From NCBI GenBank assembly GCA_023398165.1, contig JAEWSQ010000007.1, positions 62,001 through 126,000 on the forward strand: DNA of 64,000 bases, written 5' to 3'. The translations under genes were made by a program, and so were the position numbers. This document shows positions 52,538-61,290 of the stretch, one piece after another. Within the stretch, counting starts at the first letter, position 1. Every line of letters begins with the position of its first letter. The stretch is from Spirochaetota bacterium (GTDB lineage: Bacteria; Spirochaetota; Spirochaetia; Treponematales; Treponemataceae). The notes beneath the pieces were generated by a model, which worked only from the letters and a program-made list of their open reading frames with translations, was not told where the DNA came from and searched no databases.

Positions 52538-53140
52538 CTATTGAAGCGCGTATTCTTTTAAAGATTCCCTAAGAATCTTTTTTGCTCTAAAAATGTGCGA
52601 TTTGACTGTGTTTACCGGCAGTTCAAGCACCTCGCTTATCTCGTTATGACTCATGTCATAAAAAAAATACATATCCAGACAGAGCGCATACCGTTCGGGT
52701 AATTCTTCAAGTGCGCTGCGTACTGCAAGAGCCGTAAGCTGCCGCAGCTGCTTTTCTTCAGGTCCGATGTCGCCATCTATTATTTCATAGTCTTCACTCA
52801 GAGAAACATATTCCTTCCTGCGTTTTATTGAATTCACTGCGGTATTATACGCAATTCTCATCAGCCAGGTTGAAAAAAGCGATTCGAAACGGAATGAGTG
52901 CAAATGCGTGTACACCTTTATAAAAACTTCCTGGATGAAGTCATCGGTGTCGCTAGCATTCTTAAAAAAACCCATACCGAATGCACGGACTTTCTTTTCA
53001 TAAAATGAAACAAGCCGTGCAAAAGAACGCGAATCACCGGCACAGGCAGAACTGATAAGAGCGTTATCCCTTTTTTCAATTATTGTTCTGTCCATACTCT
53101 GGTTTTTATCTGTATAGTTTTCCAGGTTTGAGTTATTCAA
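52538..53140 (-). CDS. ECF-type RNA polymerase sigma factor
   Basis: 200 residues if the TTG at 53140 is used, 185 from the ATG at 53095; the ribosome site does not decide. Region 2 (SRSFARLVSFYEKKVRAFGMG, DTDDFIQEVFIKVYTHLHSF) and region 4 (LPERYALCLDMYFFYDMSHNEI, LPVNTVKSHIFRAKKIL) are clear. With the adjacent HxxxCxxC protein it forms a sigma/anti-sigma pair whose signal is unknown. Confidence 0.9.
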   Translation of the reverse strand: MNNSNLENYTDKNQSMDRTIIEKRDNALISSACAGDSRSFARLVSFYEKKVRAFGMGFFKNASDTDDFIQEVFIKVYTHLHSFRFESLFSTWLMRIAYNTAVNSIKRRKEYVSLSEDYEIIDGDIGPEEKQLRQLTALAVRSALEELPERYALCLDMYFFYDMSHNEISEVLELPVNTVKSHIFRAKKILRESLKEYALQ

Positions 53141-53153
53141 ACCTTACTTTCCA

Positions 53154-53507
53154 TCACTCATTTGCTGTATTCTTACTTTTCGGGCTGAGACGGTAAAAGG
53201 CAATTAAACAAAATCCCAATACACAGGGTATAAGCCCGCCAAGCAATGAATAAGAAATTCCTTCAAGTAAAAAAAACAGTATAGTTAAAACTAATCCGGT
53301 ACCGGCTAATAGTAATCCTGCCAGAAGTGAAAAAACCCGTAAATCGAAGCGGACCGGTTTATAGTTACCTGTCTGAATTAACAGACTGATTTGTTTATGT
53401 CTCCACAAAAAGTAAAAAAATACAACGATACCGCCTATTACAATGCCGATAATCGGTATTATTGATACGATCACTTGAGCGGCAGGTACCATGGTTGCAG
53501 TGCTCAT
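53154..53507 (-). CDS. Small membrane protein of unknown function
   Basis: 117 residues from the ATG at 53507, with GGAGGA upstream (a TTG at 53519 is in frame). Three hydrophobic segments (about 10-34, 56-78, 83-103) and a charged tail. It precedes the sigma factor gene by 13 bases and may be co-transcribed with it. No named family recognised with confidence. Confidence 0.55.
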   Translation of the reverse strand: MSTATMVPAAQVIVSIIPIIGIVIGGIVVFFYFLWRHKQISLLIQTGNYKPVRFDLRVFSLLAGLLLAGTGLVLTILFFLLEGISYSLLGGLIPCVLGFCLIAFYRLSPKSKNTANE

Positions 53508-53557
53508 ACATTCCTCCAACAGATATTAGACACAATAAGGCCAGGGAAGTTGCATTA

Positions 53558-54034
53558 TCAGTCTAAAATTATATATTCATCAAAATAAAGGGCTGAAACA
53601 GACCCCATTACCAGTTCTTTATTTAGCAGTTGAAGAAGCTCCTCTTTTACCTTGAGCTCGCCCTTCTTTTTCAAATCTTTTGCGGTAAGGGCTGAAAAAT
53701 AATCCAGAATAACAAGTTTTAACTTTCTGTTTTTCAATGAAAGTTCTTCAAAAAAAGCAGCATCTTCAGAAGGATAGGGAAAATAGGGGGAGATAATGAG
53801 TGAAACAGGAGGAGTATCCGCAGTGGCTGCCCGGAGACGGCCCAGCTGGGAATATACCGATGAGGCAGAATGATACTCGTTAAGCTTTGCCAGTTCTTCC
53901 GCGCTTGGATCTTTCCGCCTCAGATTTGAACCGACGCTTGAAGGACGGGCAATGAACATGAACAACGTTGTTCCCGCAGTTATGAGCAGAATTGAAAAAA
54001 TTATACTAACAAGGATTCGTTGAATGCGGTTCAT
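53558..54034 (-). CDS. FliL-like membrane protein
   Basis: 158 residues. One membrane helix (about 8-28), then a periplasmic domain whose end (ILDYFSALTAKDLKKKGELKV, KEELLQLLNKELVMGSVSALYF) matches the FliL pattern of helix-strand with the LxxxLN...G.V..VYF..F signature. FliL stabilises flagellar stators. It lies 12 bases after hflX on the same strand, away from other flagellar genes. Confidence 0.65.
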   Translation of the reverse strand: MNRIQRILVSIIFSILLITAGTTLFMFIARPSSVGSNLRRKDPSAEELAKLNEYHSASSVYSQLGRLRAATADTPPVSLIISPYFPYPSEDAAFFEELSLKNRKLKLVILDYFSALTAKDLKKKGELKVKEELLQLLNKELVMGSVSALYFDEYIILD

Positions 54035-54046
54035 GTATAGATTTTA

Positions 54047-55321
54047 TCAGCCGTTGCCGCTCATTGCAATAGGCAGGGGCGGAAACAGTCTGGATTCAAG
54101 GGAGCCGTTCATTCTTGCCTTTATTTTAATCGCGCTGTCTGTCCATTCGCTTTCAATGAGTATGCCGTTTTTGCGGATTTCAGCAAGAATGCCCGCAGCT
54201 TCCAGGGGCAGTTCATAGTCCTTTATTGTTCCGAAAAGTATGTCCGAGATACGGTTTATGAGAGTTTCAAATCCCCCGCCGTTTTTGGCGCTTACTTCTA
54301 CTGCTGATGTTTCAAGTTCCCTGATGCGTGCAAGAGAAAAATTTCTTGAACATTCATCCTTGTCCATTTTGTTAAAAACAATGAGGCGGTTGTTCTTCGA
54401 AGCTCCGATTTCTTCCAGAACGGAACAGACCGTTTCATACTGACCGAAGACATCGCTGTCTGAAGCGTCAAGAACAATAAGCAGCAAATCAGAACGCACC
54501 GCTTCTTCAAGGGTGGATTTAAATGCATCTATGAGGGTATGCGGCAGGTTTCGGATAAAGCCTACAGTATCTGCCAGAAGAATACCGGTGCTGCCAGATA
54601 AGGCAAGACGTCTCGTCGTAGGATCAAGGGTTGCAAACAATTTATCTTCCACAAAAACTTCCGATCCTGTCAGGCTGTTAAGAAGACTCGATTTACCCGC
54701 ATTGGTGTAGCCGACGAGCGCGCAGGTTGGAAGGGGAATCCTTTCCCTCTTTTTTCTCATGGTCTCCCGTTCTTTAATAACCTTTTTTAACTCGGTCTTG
54801 ATTTGAGCAATCTGCTCTTTAATGTCGCGCCTGTCAATTTCAAGCTGCGTTTCACCGGAACCTTTCGAACCGTAGCTTCCTCCCCTTTGACGTGCCATAT
54901 CGCCGTAACTGTGCGTTAATCTGGACTTAGCATACTCAAGCTGTGCAAGCTGTACCTGCAGAACAGCTTCTTTTGTTTTTGCCCGCTGTGCAAATATACG
55001 GATAATCACTTCATTTCTGTCAAAAACCGGAAAGTGTGCGCTCTCTTCCCAGTTTCTCTGCTGGGTGGGAGATATTTCAAAATCGAGGATGATGCATTCC
55101 GCATCTGCTTCCCTTGCCTGTGCAATAATTTCAGCAGCTTTTCCAGTTCCTATTCCGTACTGCGGGGTAGGAACAAAGCGGGAGAGTACCGTTGAGCCGC
55201 AGATAGTCATGCCGAGGGTTTTAACAAGCCCCTTGAGCTCATTTACGGGATACATTCCATCATCTTTACCTGCAAGGAAGGCCCGGACCGGTTCTTCCTG
55301 TATAGTTTGTAGTTCACTCAT
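54047..55321 (-). CDS. hflX: Ribosome-associated GTPase HflX
   Basis: 424 residues. N-terminal HflX domain (PTPQYGIGTGKAAEI, AECIILDFEISPTQQRNWE), the coiled segment (RGSGETQLEIDRRDIKEQI, seen as KGSGETQLEIDRR), and a GTPase domain with G1 (GYTNAGKSSLLNSL), G3 (LADTVGFIRNLP) and G4 (VFNKMDKD). HflX splits stalled or heat-damaged ribosomes. Full length. Confidence 0.95.
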   Translation of the reverse strand: MSELQTIQEEPVRAFLAGKDDGMYPVNELKGLVKTLGMTICGSTVLSRFVPTPQYGIGTGKAAEIIAQAREADAECIILDFEISPTQQRNWEESAHFPVFDRNEVIIRIFAQRAKTKEAVLQVQLAQLEYAKSRLTHSYGDMARQRGGSYGSKGSGETQLEIDRRDIKEQIAQIKTELKKVIKERETMRKKRERIPLPTCALVGYTNAGKSSLLNSLTGSEVFVEDKLFATLDPTTRRLALSGSTGILLADTVGFIRNLPHTLIDAFKSTLEEAVRSDLLLIVLDASDSDVFGQYETVCSVLEEIGASKNNRLIVFNKMDKDECSRNFSLARIRELETSAVEVSAKNGGGFETLINRISDILFGTIKDYELPLEAAGILAEIRKNGILIESEWTDSAIKIKARMNGSLESRLFPPLPIAMSGNG

Positions 55322-55435
55322 CAGCGGTATTATACATGAAAATGGAGATTTTGTAACGAAAACGGAGAAAACAGCGTTAATTTCTCTTTAATTTTGTCCG
55401 ATAATTTATTATAGTCATATCTCTAGGGAGGAACT

Positions 55436-57793
55436 GTGACAACCGGACAAAAGGCGGCGCTCAGCTTATTAATCTCTGTTCTCCTGTTTGCATCATTTGC
55501 TGTTGCCGCCTTCGCAGGTCTATTCACTGTGCTGGAAACACGGTTTTATCAGCCTGCAGTCCTTTCCGCAATGGAAGATAAACTTACTTCAATTGCAAAA
55601 GCGTTTGATGAGTATTCGGATGCACATCAGAAACGTTTTGCAGCCTATTCGCTTTCACTAGCTGTTAAAAAAAGTTCGCTTCCCACCCAAACATCAGAAG
55701 ATATTCAGGTCCGGGAGGATTTATCGGGTCTGTTGATGACAGAAACAGCAGGCCTTAAAGGCATAAGAATTATCGGGAGCGACGGGAAAAAAGTACACTT
55801 CAGCACCTTTGCCTCTGATGTACTAAAAAAGCAGCAGAATCTTATTAACTATGAAAACTATGAAAAACTGAATGAACTGCCTTATACAGATATTCAATGC
55901 TCGGATAACACTCAATTTAAACTGATACTGGACAGTCTGAATGACCGCCTTATTTACGCCTTTGCTTTTTATGATTCGTTTGACATGTTCCAGGGGACTA
56001 TAACCTTTTATGTCGAATCCCAGGACTTTAACCGTTACCTCTTAATGAAGAATTTAATTGCAGTGACTGAAAAAGCCCGGCTTCTGTACAACCGCGGGTA
56101 TGTATTCGGCATTTCATCAGCCGGACAGAGTTTAATTGAACAGGAAATTGAAAATAAGTGGGCTTCGTCGTTATTCGGAGCCGAGAAGCTTCTTGAAGCT
56201 GAACAATTTACCTATATAATGCTTTCCAATACCTCAAGTTCAAAGCTAATAGTAGCCGAAGTATTCCGCGAAGAATTATTTTTGTTTACCGGTGCTTTTA
56301 AGATACTCTTCCTTGTCTGTGTATTTATGACGCTGTATCTGACTATCCTTCTAATTCTTAATATTAAACAGGATGATACGGTATTCATCCGGGAACGGAT
56401 TAAAAAATTCCAGTTTGCTCTTCTTAACGAGTATTTGGAAACGAAAGAGGAAATAGACTGGCAGAAGGTTATCACCGACATACAGCTCAGGCGCCATGAG
56501 GCAACAAGAGATGTAAAAAAGAGTTTGGGACGCAGGGGTAAAAAACATGAGGCTCTTGTTGATTCCCTTCTTGAGAAAAGCTGGGATGAAATATTTGCTT
56601 CTATTCGGAAAAATATACCGCAATCAGTCCCCCAGATTGCGCAGATAAATACCGAAGAAATAAAAAAGATGCTTGAAGAAATTCTAAGCACGGCACGTAT
56701 TCAATCTGCATCTGCTGGAAAGACGGCAACGATAAGTCAGCCGCCTAAGTCCGGTAAATCCGTAGCAAAACAGGCTCCTCCAGCAGTTATTGATAAAGCC
56801 GAGGAACTTACTGAAGTAGAGGAACTTGACGAAGCCGAAGAGCTTGCCGAAGTAGAGGAACTTGACGAAGCCGGAGAACTTACTGAAGCCGAAGAGCTTG
56901 TCGACGTCGAAGAGCTTGGCGAAGCCGAAGAGCTTGACGAAGTAGAGGAACTTAGCGACGTTGAAGAGCTTGGCGAAGTTGAAGAACTTGACGAAGCCGG
57001 AGAACTAGGCGACGTCGAAGAACTTACTGAAGCCGAAGAGCTTGTCGACGTCGAAGAGCTTGGCGAAGCCGAAGAGCTTGACGAAGCGGAGGAATTTGAC
57101 GACGCCGAAGAGCTTGGCGAAACCGGAGAACTTGGAGAAGTAGAGGAACTTGCCGAAGCCGAAGCAGCTGAAGAATTAAGCAGAGTAGAGGCGCTGGGCG
57201 AAGAAGCAGTTGATGAGCTTAATGAAGTAGAGGAACTTGGAGAAGCGAGTTCTGATGCCGTTTCTGCTGCAGATGAGAATCATGAAGAAGTGCCGCTTGC
57301 GGAGCAGGATGATTTGTCTTCTGTCTCTGAATCTGCTATTTACCGGTCAATACTTGCAGAGGAGTTAACCTTCGGTGATTTAACGTTTGCACAGCAGCAC
57401 AGAGATAAAGAAGCTCCTCAAATCCACTTTGAAATAGCCTTCCCTGATTTTTCAGACCTAGATACCGAAGAGCAGGTTAAGGCAGGCTCGAAGACTGCAG
57501 AACCTGCCGGTAAAAAGGAAGATGAAAATAAGGAAAAAGACGGAATAGAAAGAGAATATACGGAACTCGAAAGTGCTGAAATAGTGGATCTGATTAACGA
57601 TACATCTCCCTTTACCTTTGCCATGCAGTTTTCAGCTCCGAGAATTGTAACCGAACTTTCCGGGGCCGATGATGATACCGATGAAGTCATTGTAGAAAAA
57701 AACGGTTTGTTTACTATTCCGAATGAACTTAAGCAAAAGGAAACGCAAATCGATAAAGACTTTATGAATCTTGTTGATTCCGTTTTGAAATAA
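55436..57793 (+). CDS. Membrane-anchored protein with long acidic 6-residue repeats
   Basis: 785 residues from the GTG at 55436, with GGGAGGAA upstream. Membrane helix 1 (about 8-30), a periplasmic sensor-like region (about 31-280), helix 2 (about 282-305), then a cytoplasmic part. Residues about 452-581 are a tandem array of roughly 20 six-residue units of the type EELDEA / EELGEV, strongly acidic. After that comes a non-repeat tail with charged stretches. The topology resembles a receptor, but no kinase, HAMP or MCP domain is seen. Function unknown. The 3' end overlaps the convergent HAD gene by 32 bases. Confidence 0.7.
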   Translation: MTTGQKAALSLLISVLLFASFAVAAFAGLFTVLETRFYQPAVLSAMEDKLTSIAKAFDEYSDAHQKRFAAYSLSLAVKKSSLPTQTSEDIQVREDLSGLLMTETAGLKGIRIIGSDGKKVHFSTFASDVLKKQQNLINYENYEKLNELPYTDIQCSDNTQFKLILDSLNDRLIYAFAFYDSFDMFQGTITFYVESQDFNRYLLMKNLIAVTEKARLLYNRGYVFGISSAGQSLIEQEIENKWASSLFGAEKLLEAEQFTYIMLSNTSSSKLIVAEVFREELFLFTGAFKILFLVCVFMTLYLTILLILNIKQDDTVFIRERIKKFQFALLNEYLETKEEIDWQKVITDIQLRRHEATRDVKKSLGRRGKKHEALVDSLLEKSWDEIFASIRKNIPQSVPQIAQINTEEIKKMLEEILSTARIQSASAGKTATISQPPKSGKSVAKQAPPAVIDKAEELTEVEELDEAEELAEVEELDEAGELTEAEELVDVEELGEAEELDEVEELSDVEELGEVEELDEAGELGDVEELTEAEELVDVEELGEAEELDEAEEFDDAEELGETGELGEVEELAEAEAAEELSRVEALGEEAVDELNEVEELGEASSDAVSAADENHEEVPLAEQDDLSSVSESAIYRSILAEELTFGDLTFAQQHRDKEAPQIHFEIAFPDFSDLDTEEQVKAGSKTAEPAGKKEDENKEKDGIEREYTELESAEIVDLINDTSPFTFAMQFSAPRIVTELSGADDDTDEVIVEKNGLFTIPNELKQKETQIDKDFMNLVDSVLK
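56794..57180 (+). repeat. 18-bp tandem repeat encoding acidic hexapeptides
   Basis: About 20 imperfect 18-bp units (for example GAAGAGCTTGACGAAGCC-like) lie in frame. Two longer stretches reuse the same unit order (TEAEELVDVEELGEAEELDE appears twice, about residues 483 and 543), which points to block duplication inside the array. Confidence 0.85.
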
Positions 57794-58565
57794 GCGTCTG
57801 AACAATATCTGCAAATCCCCAGCCGTAGTCTTTACTTGAAACCCATGAGGGATGGTGTGTCATAAATTCGAGCGATTTAGAAATATTTGCAACGGCACAG
57901 GCGTTAGGAAAATGTTCAAACATAGGCTCATCATTTCTGGCATCTCCAATGTATATAATTTTATCCACATCATGCGCATCGTCATATGAAAATAATTTTT
58001 CGAGTATTAGAATTGAAGCTTCTTTTTTATTGAAACTGCCTTTCCATGTGTTTATGTGAATTGAAGAGGGAACAGCAGAACATCCTTCTTTTTCAAAAAT
58101 ACTGATAATTCTGGCAACTTCATCCGAATTCAAGGGCGGATAAACGGTCTCCGCATAATCAACAGCAAGGTCATACTGCCTTAAGTGATTATCCTGGGCA
58201 GGTTTTGCACGGGGAACTTCAATCAGAGCCTGTTTCAAAGCTCCTTGCAGAGAAGGGTCAGTATTTTTACTTGTACCGGGAAATACAAAGGTTTCAATAG
58301 TGTGCCCTTCTTGTATGTAATACGATACGGCTCCGTTCTCAGTGATGACGGCGTTTACAGGCCATTCCTGTACTAAAAGGTTTCCCCATGCACTCGCTCT
58401 GCCGGTAACGGCAATAACCGGAATACCTTCATTTTTAAGATCCCAAAGGGCATGGTAGGCTTCAGGTATAAGTTTTCCGTCCTTTGTAAGAGTGTCATCA
58501 ATATCAGTTAATATACAGCCTATATTCTTACAAAGTATGGTATCGATTGTCGAGATCAGATTCAT
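57762..58565 (-). CDS. HAD-superfamily (Cof/IIB-type) phosphatase
   Basis: 267 residues. Motif I (ILTDIDDTLTKDG), motif II (VIAVTGRASAW, Thr), motif III Lys region (FNKKEASILILEKLF) and motif IV (IYIGDARNDEPMFEH) are all present. The cap layout fits class IIB, which includes mannosyl-3-phosphoglycerate and sugar phosphatases. The exact substrate cannot be told. Its 3' end overlaps the end of the acidic-repeat gene. Confidence 0.85.
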   Translation of the reverse strand: MNLISTIDTILCKNIGCILTDIDDTLTKDGKLIPEAYHALWDLKNEGIPVIAVTGRASAWGNLLVQEWPVNAVITENGAVSYYIQEGHTIETFVFPGTSKNTDPSLQGALKQALIEVPRAKPAQDNHLRQYDLAVDYAETVYPPLNSDEVARIISIFEKEGCSAVPSSIHINTWKGSFNKKEASILILEKLFSYDDAHDVDKIIYIGDARNDEPMFEHFPNACAVANISKSLEFMTHHPSWVSSKDYGWGFADIVQTLISKRNQQDS

Positions 58566-58613
58566 GGATGTATAATGGCATAAACTAAGACATTCTGCAA
58601 TTATGCTTTGCTT

Positions 58614-58832
58614 CTATTTTTGCTCTAGGAATTTTTTTGCCTTTTCAATTTCATTGGGAAACAGCTCGGGGGGAACTTTTTCCTTCCCCAGATTTTTGAA
58701 AATCATGTGACGTGCGCACAATGAATTATCTGAGAGACAGAACTGCTTCTTATACATACCGGATAGTGAAGGCATATTCGCCATTTTGTCATTGAAAAAA
58801 GGGTAGCCTTTTAAACATTCACATTCAGCCAT
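58614..58832 (-). CDS. Small Cys-containing protein of unknown function
   Basis: 72 residues, with AGGAG before the ATG. Four cysteines, two close together (MAECEC) and two later (QFCLSDNSLCARH), could bind a metal or an iron-sulfur cluster. The pattern FFNDKMANMPSLSGMYKKQFC looks like a conserved small-protein family of anaerobes, but I cannot name it. Confidence 0.6.
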   Translation of the reverse strand: MAECECLKGYPFFNDKMANMPSLSGMYKKQFCLSDNSLCARHMIFKNLGKEKVPPELFPNEIEKAKKFLEQK

Positions 58833-58925
58833 AATAACTCTCCTATATAGATCGGGGATTCTTTGATAGAACCCTCTTTTAGTATCAATTACTATTGCTG
58901 TTTTGTCAAATAATCTGCTGAAATT

Positions 58926-59462
58926 CTATATTTTTTGAATATACTCATTGTACTTTTCCACGATCGCTCCTGAAAAGTTTTCAGAACTTAGCCTTATATT
59001 CATTATAGCTTGATCATTACCCCGCAGCTCATCCGGAACAATGAGGTCTATGGGGAATGCGTCGCAGGACTTGCACAACTCTCCTGCTGTTTTTCTTACC
59101 TTGGCAAAGACGCTGTTATAGCCGAATTTACCGTCTTTTTCTTCTTCTCCGCCGCCGCAGCAGGTAATAAAATGGAGTTTCGAAATAGAGCTTCTGTATT
59201 TTTTAATAAAACTCGATAGCGGGGAAATAAGCTGACCCATGTAAATAGGTCCGCAAAGAATAACTTTGTCATACGAGGCAATATCAGCTGATATTTTCTG
59301 TAATGGTATTGGCGTCTTGAACAGAGATGAAATTATAATAGAAAAAAAACTGTTCCCCAGCGGTTTCAGTTCTATAATATCGCTTCCGGTATCTGAAGCA
59401 ATTTTCTGTGCAAGGTATTTATTATTTCCTGTACGCGAATAATACACCACTAAACTTTTCAT
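58926..59462 (-). CDS. Flavodoxin-family protein
   Basis: 178 residues. The FMN phosphate loop is clear (VVYYSRTGNNKYLAQKIA), followed by the GPIYMGQLISPLSSFI and FITCCGGGEEEKDG segments of long-chain flavodoxin-like proteins. Electron transfer or menaquinone-independent redox function is expected. An orphan TetR-like palindrome lies upstream at 59560-59583. Confidence 0.85.
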   Translation of the reverse strand: MKSLVVYYSRTGNNKYLAQKIASDTGSDIIELKPLGNSFFSIIISSLFKTPIPLQKISADIASYDKVILCGPIYMGQLISPLSSFIKKYRSSISKLHFITCCGGGEEEKDGKFGYNSVFAKVRKTAGELCKSCDAFPIDLIVPDELRGNDQAIMNIRLSSENFSGAIVEKYNEYIQKI

Positions 59463-59559
59463 ACTTGAACTCCTTTGTTTCTATACGTATGATACAGCTA
59501 GATAAAGAAAAATGTAACTGTTGATTGGCTGGATTTAACTAAATGCGGGATTTATAAAT

Positions 59560-59583
59560 AATAGAACGAACGTTCGTTCTATT
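59560..59583. promoter_or_regulatory. 24-bp perfect palindrome, probable TetR-type operator
   Basis: The 24 bases are a perfect palindrome around GAACGTTC (core ACGAACGTTCGT). It lies in the 143-base gap before the flavodoxin gene, 22 bases after the GNAT stop. No T-run follows on the minus strand, so it is more likely an operator than a terminator. No regulator gene is adjacent. Confidence 0.6.
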
Positions 59584-59605
59584 TATATTTTTACGAAGCA
59601 TTATT

Positions 59606-60157
59606 TTACAGCTTGCCCGTTGACTCTTTAAACTCTCTGTCAAGAATACTGTACAATAGGCTCGTTCTGTAATGATCGCGCAGCCAAATATGTTCACGGA
59701 TAGTTCCTTCATACATCATGCCGCATTTTTTCATAACACCTTCAGAAGCCTTATTTTCACAATGACATTTTGCCCAGATGCGGTGCAGCTTTAACTCTGT
59801 AAAACCGAAACGGATAAGCTCCCTCGCGGCTTCTGATGCATAGCCTTTCCCCCAGTATTTCTGATTAAACCAGTACCCTAGTTCTGAGCAATAGGGGTGC
59901 TCCTTTTCTATCATTAAGGATGTACTTCCCAAAAATGTTCCTGTATCCCTGTCTTCGACAGCCATATGATACTCAAACCGTTTTTCTGCCTTAGATTCGC
60001 TCAGGGCGAACTCTAAAAAAGAGGTGCATTCCTCTTCATCTTTTAAACTGAATGCCATGTACCTGATCTGATCGGGATCTTCTGTAAAGGGAAGAAGATG
60101 TACCAGATCGGAAAGAGTAAATTCTCTAAGTCTTAAGCGTTGTGTTATAAGAAGCAT
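59606..60157 (-). CDS. GNAT-family N-acetyltransferase (RimJ/RimL type)
   Basis: 183 residues. RLRLREFTLSDLVHLLPF start, ELGYWFNQKYWGKGYASEAA (acetyl-CoA loop) and IWAKCHCENKASEGVMKKCGM end are those of the RimJ/RimL acetyltransferase_3 group. It transfers acetyl groups to an amine, possibly a ribosomal protein N-terminus. Substrate unknown. Confidence 0.88.
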   Translation of the reverse strand: MLLITQRLRLREFTLSDLVHLLPFTEDPDQIRYMAFSLKDEEECTSFLEFALSESKAEKRFEYHMAVEDRDTGTFLGSTSLMIEKEHPYCSELGYWFNQKYWGKGYASEAARELIRFGFTELKLHRIWAKCHCENKASEGVMKKCGMMYEGTIREHIWLRDHYRTSLLYSILDREFKESTGKL

Positions 60158-60325
60158 ACATAATCCTTATATAAAAAATTCGTACAGAGAGTACCATATT
60201 TTGCAGGTAAAAAAGAAGTCCCTGTGCTTTCCTTCCCTTACGCTAATTTTCATCAGATGTTTGACATTACACCAATTCGGTTCTAACATTACTGTATATA
60301 ACAGCAGCTGACACAGGAGAGATTG

Positions 60326-60871
60326 GTGAAAAAGCTTTTTGTTTCTATACTTCTATTACTTTGTGTATATAACGCATTCGGGCAGTCAGAATGGGACGGA
60401 AAAGGGGATGAAGCAGGGGATGCAGTGCTTCAAAAAGAAGCAGAACGCATAGATTTATTAAATCAGAGACTTGCAGAAAAAACAGAGCTTGAAAAGCAGT
60501 ATACTTCTGCGGTAAAAAAAATACCCGTTTTATGGACACTTGCAGGTATAGATATACTAGCAGGCGGTACAGCTGCAATAACCGTAATTCTCGGGAAAAC
60601 AATAACCGATCGGTATTATGCATCCGCTAATACCTCTGAAACTCTTACCTTGAAAAATCAGTCAGTGACTTGTTCGAATCTTTTTACTGCAAGTCTCCTA
60701 ACCGCGGGTCTTCTTACTTCTGCCGTTCTTGTAATTGCAATTCTTCCTCCGCAGAAAAAAACAATAGAAAAGCAGCTTGCATCGGTAAAAACTGAAATAC
60801 TAAGGCTCGGCGGCAGCGTTGAAAAAGATGCTGCAGGCGGAAAACCCGGTAACGAGGGTGTATCAGAATAA
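60326..60871 (+). CDS. Short paralog of the caspase-like protein (membrane tail only)
   Basis: 181 residues from the GTG at 60326, five bases after AGGAGA; a TTG at 60323 is too close. After a signal peptide (VSILLLLCVYNAFGQ) the protein goes almost directly into a coiled coil (LQKEAERIDLLNQRLAEKTEL), then two hydrophobic segments and a SVEKDAAGG-type tail. This is the same C-terminal part as the caspase-fold protein at 61291-62520, with that protein's caspase domain absent. The gene looks intact (ribosome site, signal peptide), so it may be a functional decoy or partner; or it may be a relic of duplication. Confidence 0.65.
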   Translation: MKKLFVSILLLLCVYNAFGQSEWDGKGDEAGDAVLQKEAERIDLLNQRLAEKTELEKQYTSAVKKIPVLWTLAGIDILAGGTAAITVILGKTITDRYYASANTSETLTLKNQSVTCSNLFTASLLTAGLLTSAVLVIAILPPQKKTIEKQLASVKTEILRLGGSVEKDAAGGKPGNEGVSE

Positions 60872-61172
60872 ACGGGGTAAACGGAGGCTATCATCATGAA
60901 AAAAGCAGTATATATAATTTCCGGAGTTTTACTGGTAATTTTAACAGGATGTGCAGACATTTTCGGCGCCTATCTGAACCCGCTCGACCCCGATAATGCT
61001 GTAAAAGTTGCAAAAGTAAGTCTTTCAAAAGACACAGCGGTTCTCGCCAGCGGAGAAACATTACAGCTCATACATACGATACAGCCTGAGAATGCCACCA
61101 ATAAGGGCGTCTTCTGGTCATCGAGCGATGCACAGACTGTAAGTGTGAGCGCTGCAGGACTCGTAACAGCGG
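60425..61172 (+). repeat. First copy of a 748-bp duplicated module
   Basis: This segment matches 62074-62821 with the same length and gene layout: the coiled-coil/membrane tail of a caspase-like gene, a 24-base gap, and the start of a Big2 lipoprotein. Similarity is high at both ends and lower between the two hydrophobic segments. Confidence 0.8.
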
Positions 61173-61222
61173 ATGCCTATAGACTTTTTTTCTTCAAAAT
61201 AAATAGTAATTCTATTATGTAA
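60896..61222 (+). pseudogene. Truncated Big2-domain lipoprotein (paralog of the 62545 gene)
   Basis: 108 residues; GGAGG before the ATG at 60896, lipobox ILTGC. The mature part (SLSKDTAVLASGETLQLIHTI, WSSSDAQTVSVSAAGLVTA) is a Big2 Ig-like domain cut off before its last strands. It follows the gene at 62545 nearly residue for residue up to SAAGL.TA, then changes to an unrelated AYRLFFFKINSNSIM ending. A truncated duplicate is the simplest view. A folded Big2 domain would not be complete. Confidence 0.65.
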
Positions 61223-61290
61223 ATTTTCTATAAAAGGTGTATACTATGGTGATACAATTATTTTAAAAAAATCCAAGGAGAAGATTTATT

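Noticed and set aside
53558..54034. Part of a flagellar operon
   Set aside because: Only one FliL-like gene is present next to hflX; no other flagellar gene is in the window.
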